Part shown: in pieces, positions 5,746 to 10,805 of the stretch | Layout of the letters: the number at the start of each line of letters is the position of its first letter | How positions within the stretch are numbered: the stretch's first letter is position 1 | From: Opitutia bacterium UBA6410 | Lineage (GTDB): Bacteria; Verrucomicrobiota; Verrucomicrobiia; Opitutales; Intestinicryptomonadaceae | NCBI GenBank assembly: GCA_002437405.1 | Contig: DJPO01000032.1 | Coordinates: 1 to 10,805, forward strand | DNA: 10,805 nt | Direction of reading: 5' to 3' | Position numbers and translations under genes: made by a program | The notes under the pieces: model-generated | What the model was told of the DNA's origin: nothing | Database searches by the model: none | The model's input: the letters and a program-made list of their open reading frames with translations, nothing else

Positions 5746-8532
5746 CTACTCCGACATCGCTTTTTTACAACGCGGGCAAATGCCGTCTTCGGGCAGGTCG
5801 GGGAGAACCCTCCAGCACCTTGCGCACCTGTGGCCTTGTGCTTTCGCCGCGTTTACAACTGGGGTTTCGGAATCGCCCTCGGCGACTTTTACAGCCGAGA
5901 CGATGAAAATTTCGGGCAGGTTGCCCGCGTACTTGCGCAGCACTTCGGCTTCCTCCGAGCCCGCCTTTACCTGAATGTCGACTTCAGCCTCGAGGCTCTT
6001 GCCGATTGTCTTGTCTTGGCGGAGCTTTTCGAGCTTTTCGTTGACCTTTTCGCGCAGGGCGAGAATTTTTTCCACAGCCTTGTACGCTTCGGCGTCGCGG
6101 TAGGCGGCGTCGATTTTCGGCCAATCCTGAAGGTGGACGGAGTCTTCCGAAAATTCCGCGCCGTTTTTGAACGAGTACGCCTCTTCCGCCGTGAACGTGA
6201 GAATCGGGGCGGCGACCTTGATGAGCGCGTCGCTTATGATGTCGATTGCCGTCTGCGAGGAGCGGCGTTCGGGCGAGTGTGCTGCGTAGGTGTAGAGTCT
6301 GTCCTTGAGAATGTCGTGGTAGACTCTCGAGAGCGTGACTCCGCAGAAATTGTCGATGAGCTTGTAGACCTTGTGGAATTCGTAGGCGTCGTACGCCTTT
6401 TCGGCTTCGTCCACGAATTGCGCCGCCTTGTAAATCGCCCACTTGTCGAGCGCGTCGAGCTTTTCGGGCGCAACGGTGTCCTTGGCGCGGTCGAAGTCGT
6501 AAAGGTTGCCGAGCTGGTACATAATCGTGTTTCGGAAACCGCGGTAGGCGTTTGCGATGTGCGAGAGAATGTCGTCGGAAATCGGAATGTCGTTTTGGTA
6601 GTCGACCGAGCTAATCCAGAATCTGACGATGTCCGCGCCCCATTTGCCGACGTACATATCCGAAGTCTGCGGCTTGCCGTCGCTGCTCTTGGAGATTTTC
6701 TTTCTGTCCTGACCCACCACGAACCCGTGCGTGATAACCTGCTTGTAAGGGGCTTTGCCGCGCCTTACGACCGCCGTCCACAGCGAGCTTTGGAACCAGC
6801 CTCTGTGCTGGTCCGAGCCTTCGAAGTAGAGGTCGGCGGGCCACTGGAGATCGGGATTGCGCGCGAGAACCGCCATGTTGCTCGAGCCAGAGTCAATCCA
6901 GACGTCGAGCGTGTCGGTGCTCTTGCGGAGCTTGTCTGCGGACGGCCAGTTTGCGGGAATCGGCGCGCCTTCGAGAATTTCGGCGGCGGACATATTGTAC
7001 CACAGATTCGTGCCGAGCTTTTCGACCTTGTCGGCGACCGCCTTTACGACGCCCGCGTCGAGGTACGCAGTGCCGTCTTCGCCGTAGAATGCGGGAATCG
7101 GCACGCCCCACGAACGCTGTCTCGAAATGCACCAGTCGGGGCGCGATTCAACCGCGCCGCGTATGCGGTTTTCGCCGCGCTCGGGCAGCCATTTTACGTC
7201 GGAGATTGCGTCGAGTGCCTCGCGGCGCAGACCGCCCTTGTCGAGCGACACGAACCACTGGTCCATCGCCCTGAAAATAACGGGAGTCTTCGAACGCCAG
7301 CAGTGCGGGTATTGGTGGGAAATTCTCGCGGACTTCAAAAGCGAGCCGTTGTTCTTGATGATTTCGAGAACCTTTGCGTTCGCCTCGCTCTTGCCTTCGG
7401 AGTTTTCGAGGACGCTCACGCCCACGAGCTCGGCGGGAACTTGGCCGTCGTCGACATACTTGCCTTCGTCGTCGAGCGGCGAGTAGATGTCAAGCCCGTT
7501 GTCCAGCCCGACCTGATAGTCTTCGAGACCGTGTCCGGGGGCGATGTGCACGACGCCCGTACCCGAGTCCGTCGTTACGTATCTTGCGCAGAAAACTTTG
7601 CTCTTGCGGTTGATGAACGGGTGGTAGGCGGCGATTCCCTCGATGTCCGAGCCCTTGCCGAGCGGCGTAATTTTGGCGTCCGAAAGTTCGCAGTCCTTTA
7701 TGAATTGTTCCGCGAGCGGCAGCCCCACGATGAATGTGCGCGCGCTCGCCGCGACGGCGCAGTATTCCACGTCGGGATTTACCGCCATTGCCAAGTTCGA
7801 CGGCAGCGTCCACGGGGTCGTCGTCCAGATGACGATTTCGGCGTTTTCAAGCCCGAGGCGTTTGTTCGATTCGTCGTCGAGCTTGAACGCAACCCAAATG
7901 GAGGTGCTGACGTGTTCGGCGTACTCGATTTCCGCCTCTGCCAGAGCCGTCGCGCAGGGAATCGACCAGTAGACGGGCTTCTTGCTTCTGTACACGAGCC
8001 CGCGCTCGACGAACGCCGCAAAGGTGCGGAGAATGTCGGCTTCGTAGGCGGGTTTTTTGGTCTTGTATTCGTTAGCCCAGTCGGCGAGAACGCCCAAGCG
8101 CACAAACTGCGCGCGCTGCTTTTCGATGAACGATTCCGAGAAATTCGCGCACTCTTCGCGCAGCTGCGGAATGTCGAGCGTGCGCTTGTCCTTGCGCAGC
8201 TGCTTTACCACTTTGTGCTCGATGGGCAGACCGTGGCAGTCCCAGCCGGGGACGTACGGAGTCGCGAAGCCCTTCATCGACTTGTAGCGCAGGATTACGT
8301 CCTTGAGGATTTTGTTGAGCGCAGTGCCGATGTGCACGTCGCCGTTCGTGAAGGGCGGGCCGTCGTGGAGCACGAATTTGGGCGCGCCCTCGCGCAGTTT
8401 TTGAATCTTGTGGTAAAGGTCGATTTTCTTCCAGTGCTCGATGCGGGCGGGCTCGCGCTTTACGAGGTCGCCGCGCATGGGGAACTTGGTGTTGGGGAGA
8501 TTGAGCGAGTTTTTGAAGTCTTTTTCTGACAT
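5746..8532 (-). CDS. ileS: Isoleucyl-tRNA synthetase
   Basis: IleS charges tRNA-Ile with isoleucine in the cytoplasm and edits misactivated valine. The 928-residue length is normal. Seen here: the class I HIGH-type motif HIGT (67-70) after VLHDGPPFTNGDV, WDCHGLPIE, the CP1 editing-domain motif TTTPWTLPSN, WCISRQRSWGVPIP, and the KMSKS loop as KISKS (612-616; 6699-6685). The C-terminal zinc-binding CARCW ... CPRC near the end is typical of the bacterial type. The Met in KMSKS is replaced by Ile, a conservative change. The ATG at 8532 has no Shine-Dalgarno and the upstream region is AT-rich. It is the first gene of a minus-strand operon with the DksA-like gene, lspA and the sugar kinase; the link of ileS to lspA is common in bacteria. 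A very long open frame on the opposite strand is a composition artefact. Confidence 0.98.
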   Translation of the reverse strand: MSEKDFKNSLNLPNTKFPMRGDLVKREPARIEHWKKIDLYHKIQKLREGAPKFVLHDGPPFTNGDVHIGTALNKILKDVILRYKSMKGFATPYVPGWDCHGLPIEHKVVKQLRKDKRTLDIPQLREECANFSESFIEKQRAQFVRLGVLADWANEYKTKKPAYEADILRTFAAFVERGLVYRSKKPVYWSIPCATALAEAEIEYAEHVSTSIWVAFKLDDESNKRLGLENAEIVIWTTTPWTLPSNLAMAVNPDVEYCAVAASARTFIVGLPLAEQFIKDCELSDAKITPLGKGSDIEGIAAYHPFINRKSKVFCARYVTTDSGTGVVHIAPGHGLEDYQVGLDNGLDIYSPLDDEGKYVDDGQVPAELVGVSVLENSEGKSEANAKVLEIIKNNGSLLKSARISHQYPHCWRSKTPVIFRAMDQWFVSLDKGGLRREALDAISDVKWLPERGENRIRGAVESRPDWCISRQRSWGVPIPAFYGEDGTAYLDAGVVKAVADKVEKLGTNLWYNMSAAEILEGAPIPANWPSADKLRKSTDTLDVWIDSGSSNMAVLARNPDLQWPADLYFEGSDQHRGWFQSSLWTAVVRRGKAPYKQVITHGFVVGQDRKKISKSSDGKPQTSDMYVGKWGADIVRFWISSVDYQNDIPISDDILSHIANAYRGFRNTIMYQLGNLYDFDRAKDTVAPEKLDALDKWAIYKAAQFVDEAEKAYDAYEFHKVYKLIDNFCGVTLSRVYHDILKDRLYTYAAHSPERRSSQTAIDIISDALIKVAAPILTFTAEEAYSFKNGAEFSEDSVHLQDWPKIDAAYRDAEAYKAVEKILALREKVNEKLEKLRQDKTIGKSLEAEVDIQVKAGSEEAEVLRKYAGNLPEIFIVSAVKVAEGDSETPVVNAAKAQGHRCARCWRVLPDLPEDGICPRCKKAMSE

Positions 8533-8557
8533 TTTCGTATTTTTAAATTGTTTTGCC

Positions 8558-8595
8558 GCTGCGCGGAGTTTTTTATCGCGCTTTTGCGGCGCAGC
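8558..8595. other. Inverted repeat in the gap between the small coiled-coil gene and ileS
   Basis: GCTGCGC (8558-8564) and GCGCAGC (8589-8595) form a perfect 7-bp inverted repeat with a 24-base loop. It sits just after the stop of the 8614-9000 gene in the minus direction. No T-tract follows on the minus strand, so it is at best a weak terminator; it could also mark the ileS control region. Confidence 0.25.
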
Positions 8596-8613
8596 TAAAG
8601 GCGTATCGGCGGA

Positions 8614-9000
8614 TTAGAACGGGAACATATGGAAGCCCGTGTCGGATTCCGCTTCCTTTTCGGATATGCGCTCTTCGGTCTTCTTTTCGACGGCTTTCGC
8701 CTTTTCGGCGGTCGTTTTTGCGGAGGCCTTGGCTGCGGTCTTTTCCGCCTGCTCGGCGGTGATTTTGCCGCGAGCGACGCCGCGCAGCTGCTTTTTGAGG
8801 GCGCGGTTTTCGGCGCGGAGCTTGGCGATTATTTCGGCGTCGAATTTTGCCTGTTCGGCGATTGTCGCCTTGAGTTCGGCTACCTGTTTTTCAAGAGCGG
8901 CGGTCTTTTCCCGAAGATCGGCGGAATCGGATTGATCCGCAAACGAAACGCACGCGCAGGAAGTCAGCGCGATAAATAAAATTGACGCAAATTTTTTCAT
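8614..9000 (-). CDS. Small exported coiled-coil protein, possible lipoprotein
   Basis: The protein has 128 residues from the ATG at 9000 and no recognised family. It begins MKKFASILFIALTSCACVSFADQ, a clear signal peptide: two Lys, a hydrophobic core, then LTSC (12-15), which fits a lipobox with Cys15. If it is not lipidated, cleavage after VSFA is possible. Residues about 27-72 form a strong coiled coil with Leu/Ile/Val at heptad spacing (LREKTAALEKQVAELKAT ... LRAENRALKKQL). Then comes an Ala/Lys/Glu-rich region (about 78-118) and an aromatic end, GFHMFPF. The overall plan, lipid anchor, coiled coil and charged tail, recalls Lpp- or murein-associated envelope spacers, but this is inference. 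A longer upstream reading of the frame is unlikely, because the promoter-like block lies directly before ATG 9000. The start has no Shine-Dalgarno; see the promoter at 9009-9037. Confidence 0.7.
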   Translation of the reverse strand: MKKFASILFIALTSCACVSFADQSDSADLREKTAALEKQVAELKATIAEQAKFDAEIIAKLRAENRALKKQLRGVARGKITAEQAEKTAAKASAKTTAEKAKAVEKKTEERISEKEAESDTGFHMFPF

Positions 9001-9008
9001 AGCGCGAA

Positions 9009-9037
9009 AATAAATCAGAAAGCGCGGGAGATTGCAA
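9009..9037 (-). promoter_or_regulatory. Promoter of the small coiled-coil gene, leaderless type
   Basis: On the minus strand: TTGCAA (9037-9032), exactly 17 bases, TTTATT (9014-9009), then 8 bases and the ATG at 9000. With the usual 6-8 bases between -10 and +1, transcription would begin at or next to the start codon, giving a leaderless mRNA. The same geometry and much of the same sequence precede the gene that starts at 10641. There is no Shine-Dalgarno. Confidence 0.6.
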
Positions 9038-9069
9038 CTTTTTTCAGAGTCGGCACTCTCCCGCGCTTT
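9019..9069. repeat. Perfect 13-bp inverted repeat around the promoter -35
   Basis: AAAGCGCGGGAGA (9019-9031) and TCTCCCGCGCTTT (9057-9069) are exact reverse complements separated by 25 bases. The -35 TTGCAA at 9032-9037 is in the loop and the left arm is the promoter spacer. Within the loop, AGAGT-CGGC-ACTCT is a second small inverted repeat that overlaps the right arm by three bases, so the two stems compete. On the plus strand the hairpin is followed by T7 (9067-9073), which is terminator-like, although no plus-strand gene leads into it. Confidence 0.75.
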
Positions 9070-9187
9070 TTTTGGGTTTTGTATTTTATAGATAAAACGA
9101 CGAGGGGGAATTTCCCCGCATCGAGGCAGGGGGGCGATTGCGGCGGTTGCGATAGCCGCGTCGGGGAAAACGCCCCGATTTTGCGCG

Positions 9188-9249
9188 AATCCGCCGCAGA
9201 TTCCGAGCCGACCCCCCGCCAAACCCGCGGGCGGGGCGGCGGATTTTTT
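9188..9249 (+). terminator. Strong hairpin plus T6 on the plus strand
   Basis: AATCCGCCGC (9188-9197) pairs perfectly with GCGGCGGATT (9236-9245). Inside it CCCCGCC (9214-9220) can pair with GGCGGGG (9230-9236). The stem is followed directly by a run of T (9244-9249) on the plus strand, the form of a rho-independent terminator. Both flanking genes are on the minus strand, so it either ends an unannotated plus-strand RNA or antisense transcript, or acts as a strong 3' structure for the minus-strand gene at 9283-10641. CGAGCCGA (9204-9211) can alternatively pair with TCGGCTCG (9251-9258), which excludes the first stem. Confidence 0.5.
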
Positions 9250-9282
9250 ATCGGCTCGTTTCCGCTTACAAGCAAGCGTCCG

Positions 9283-10641
9283 CTACTTGTTCGGAACAAA
9301 AAAATCTTCGGCGGTCAGCCCGCATTCTTTCTGCATTTTAAGGCAGTATTCGAGCTTGCCGAAATTCGAGTTTTCGTTGTTGCTGCCGAACGTGAATTTT
9401 ATCCCGCGCTTTTTCGCCTCTTTAATAAATATTGCGTCGGGGATTTTGTATTTTGCGCTGATTTCGAGAGCCATTCCGCCTTTTTGCAGGGCGTCCAAAA
9501 CCTTTTTGCGCCTTTCGGGAGTCCAAAGCGCGGCGTATTCGTCCATCAGCTCGTCGGGAAGATAGGTCGCGTTGGCGTAGATGTCGGCGGGCTCTTGGAC
9601 TGTGCCGCAGATTTTCTCGACAATCATATCCATATACGCCTGCTTGTCCTTGATTTTTACTTCGTTGGGCTTCCAGAGGTGGACTCTGTTGCCGTCGTAG
9701 TCTTCAAAAGTCATTGCGTCGGTGAAGGCGTAGGCAAACTTTTTACGGACGGGCGCGGAGATTAGCTTCATCCATTCGCGCCCCTCCGCCTGCATTACTA
9801 CAATGTAGGGCATTTCGGCATTTTGCTTCAGAAATTCGAGCGCGAGGGCGTCGGTGTGGACGGGGAAGTCCTTGCCGCAGTTTACGGCAATTCCGTAATT
9901 TATGCCGTATTTGCGCGACTGCTTTTGCGCCTTTTCGGCACTCAGGTCGCCCTTGAGGTGGACGTGGTAGTCCATTACGGGAATGTCGGCTTGGTGCAGA
10001 CGCATAACGCCGTCCGCGCTTTCCGACTCGGCTTCGACTTTCTTCTGAGAGTGCCTGAGCTTGTTTACGCGGAAGTCGGAAATTTCGATTTGCCCGAAAT
10101 CGCATTTGAATGCAATCGCGCCTTTTGAAAGTACGGCATTTTTGTTTTCGGGGATTCTGTACGGATTTTCGGGCTGGGCGTATTCGACAAGCTGTTTGCC
10201 GTTGACGAAAACCTCTACGAGATTGCCCGAAACCTTTACGCGGACGGCAGTGGCAAGCCCGTCCTCCGACATTCTCTTTGCGATATTCCTGACCCCTACG
10301 AGACTGCCCGTCTTGCGCCACCAGACTTTGTTTTCGCGGGAATTGTCAATCGCGACCTTGTAGCCCTTCGAGAGCGCGGAATCGGTGTGGAAAGCGAGAA
10401 CGCCAGTTGCATTTGGGGAGGTTTTGACGTTGAAGGATAAATCGAAATCCTCAAACGCGCCCGCATTGTTTTCGGGCGAAAGGAGGACGATTGCACCAGC
10501 ATTCAAGAGAAGCGCGCCGTCCTTAGTCTGGGACGCCTTGCCGTTCAAAGACCATTTTGCGTCGGACTGCGCGGGAGTCGAGGAGCAAGCCGCGCAAAAA
10601 ACGGAAAGCGCGAGCAATAGAGAGGTTGCGAATTTTTTCAT
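9283..10641 (-). CDS. Lipoprotein with DUF1080 (3-keto-disaccharide hydrolase-like) and PHP-like domains
   Basis: The 452-residue protein starts MKKFATSLLLALSVFCAACSS, an export signal with a probable lipid-bearing Cys19 (CAAC, an imperfect lipobox). Residues about 28-195 look like the DUF1080 fold, a LamG-like beta-sandwich found in sugar-active secreted proteins of Planctomycetes and Verrucomicrobia (DFDLSFNVKTSPNATGVLAFH, VRVKVSGNLVEVFVNGKQLVEY, GAIAFKCDFGQIEISDFRV). After a short linker, residues 220-450 look like a PHP/amidohydrolase-type metal-site domain. It opens with DYHVHLKG (His226, His228) and ends ALEISAKYKIPDAIFIKEAKKRGIKFTFGSNNEN ... GLTAEDFF. In PHP proteins that last segment is normally GSDAH; here the Asp and His are absent, so metal binding may be reduced. 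The likely location is the periplasmic side or outer membrane. The substrate is unknown, plausibly a carbohydrate. The start follows a leaderless-type promoter (10650-10678). Confidence 0.85.
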   Translation of the reverse strand: MKKFATSLLLALSVFCAACSSTPAQSDAKWSLNGKASQTKDGALLLNAGAIVLLSPENNAGAFEDFDLSFNVKTSPNATGVLAFHTDSALSKGYKVAIDNSRENKVWWRKTGSLVGVRNIAKRMSEDGLATAVRVKVSGNLVEVFVNGKQLVEYAQPENPYRIPENKNAVLSKGAIAFKCDFGQIEISDFRVNKLRHSQKKVEAESESADGVMRLHQADIPVMDYHVHLKGDLSAEKAQKQSRKYGINYGIAVNCGKDFPVHTDALALEFLKQNAEMPYIVVMQAEGREWMKLISAPVRKKFAYAFTDAMTFEDYDGNRVHLWKPNEVKIKDKQAYMDMIVEKICGTVQEPADIYANATYLPDELMDEYAALWTPERRKKVLDALQKGGMALEISAKYKIPDAIFIKEAKKRGIKFTFGSNNENSNFGKLEYCLKMQKECGLTAEDFFVPNK

Positions 10642-10649
10642 AGAGAAAA

Positions 10650-10678
10650 AATAAACAAAAAAGCGCGGAAAATTGCAA
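10650..10678 (-). promoter_or_regulatory. Promoter of the DUF1080/PHP gene, leaderless type
   Basis: On the minus strand: TTGCAA (10678-10673), 17 bases, TTTATT (10655-10650), then 8 bases to the ATG at 10641. The spacing is identical to the promoter at 9009-9037, and CCGCGCTT in the spacer is also shared. No Shine-Dalgarno is present. Unlike the other copy, it has no matching second arm to form the 13-bp inverted repeat. Confidence 0.6.
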
Positions 10679-10701
10679 CGAAATATTTAGAACACCCGAC
10701 A

Positions 10702-10740
10702 CTCCCCAAACAGGGGAGCTCGAGGGGCGAAGCCCTTTTT
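10702..10740 (+). terminator. Two tandem hairpins with T5 at the right edge
   Basis: CTCCCC-AAACA-GGGGAG (10702-10718) is followed by AGGGGC-GAA-GCCCTT (10723-10737) running into T5 (736-740). On the plus strand the second hairpin has terminator form, but no plus-strand gene precedes it in the window. On the minus strand the pair lies between an unseen upstream gene and the promoter at 10650-10678, where it could end that gene's transcript, though without a T-tract. A third hairpin, CGAAAC/GTTTCG at 10750-10772, follows. Confidence 0.35.
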
Positions 10741-10805
10741 ATATACTATCGAAACGAGCGAAGCGAGTTTCGCTGTAATTTTAAACGGCAATCCCAAAAC
10801 AAGTT

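Noticed and set aside
4970..5974. 334-codon plus-strand frame opposite the DksA-like gene
   Set aside because: It is the complement of Lys/Ala codon runs, giving a Cys/Gly/Phe/Arg-rich product with no recognisable domain and no ribosome binding site.
5830..8529. 899-codon open frame on the plus strand opposite ileS
   Set aside because: It is the antisense shadow of ileS, kept open by GC-rich codon use. It has no family motifs and a Val/Arg/Gly-rich composition, and ileS explains the region fully.
9105..9117. GGGGAATTTCCCC as a specific protein-binding operator
   Set aside because: A short near-palindrome in a GC-rich, hairpin-rich region; no second copy near a promoter in the window supports an operator role.
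9001..9222. Upstream extension of the small coiled-coil gene to 202 residues
   Set aside because: The signal peptide begins at ATG 9000, and the extension runs across a promoter-like block and the inverted repeat.
9079..9765. 228-codon plus-strand frame across the structured intergenic region into the DUF1080 gene
   Set aside because: It reads through hairpins and the T-tract and then runs antisense to a clear coding region; no domain is recognisable.

Overview
The window reads as a piece of chromosome from a Gram-negative bacterium of the Planctomycetes-Verrucomicrobia-Chlamydiae type, most likely a verrucomicrobial (Opitutae-like) genome. This is an inference from three things: an ileS - TraR/DksA-like - lspA operon, a 3-keto-disaccharide hydrolase-like (DUF1080) lipoprotein, and Ala/Lys-rich histone-like protein tails. 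No 16S rRNA or other decisive marker is present. Coding regions are GC-rich; intergenic regions and the far left end are clearly more AT-rich.

Layout. (1) Positions 1-645: an AT-richer left end with a small helix-turn-helix-like ORF (84-338) that looks frameshifted in an A7 tract, then about 300 bases without a convincing gene. That gap holds a 14-bp copy of the tRNA-Glu T-arm and a likely terminator. (2) tRNA-Glu(UUC), minus strand, with encoded CCA (646-723). (3) ligA, the NAD+-dependent DNA ligase, plus strand, with an unusual C-terminal tail: six 7-residue repeats followed by a terminal QLSLGF that resembles a sliding-clamp-binding peptide. (4) A four-gene minus-strand operon, read from right to left: ileS, a TraR/DksA-like protein with a long Ala/Lys/Pro-rich N-terminus and a half-degenerate Cys4 finger, lspA, and a PfkB/fructokinase-like sugar kinase. 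The junctions are 2 bp, 13 bp and an ATGA overlap. (5) A small secreted or lipoprotein coiled-coil protein (8614-9000, minus). (6) A structured, hairpin-rich intergenic region (9001-9282). (7) A lipoprotein that joins a DUF1080 domain to a PHP-like domain (9283-10641, minus). (8) A right-edge intergenic stretch with three hairpins.

How the parts fit. Most of the window is housekeeping: ligation of DNA nicks, isoleucine charging, lipoprotein signal-peptide removal, and probable RNA-polymerase control through the DksA-like protein. LspA is the enzyme that would mature the two predicted lipoproteins at the right. Those two genes share an almost identical upstream block, TTGCAA-N17-TTTATT-N8-ATG, with no Shine-Dalgarno. 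This suggests a common promoter class giving leaderless or near-leaderless mRNAs. By contrast, a start inside the operon (5743) and the ATG at 44 have GGAG motifs.

Nothing here is an obvious defence or mobile system. The most notable signals are the LigA tail, the paired leaderless-type promoters, the + strand hairpin/T-tract region at 9019-9258, and the DksA-like fusion.
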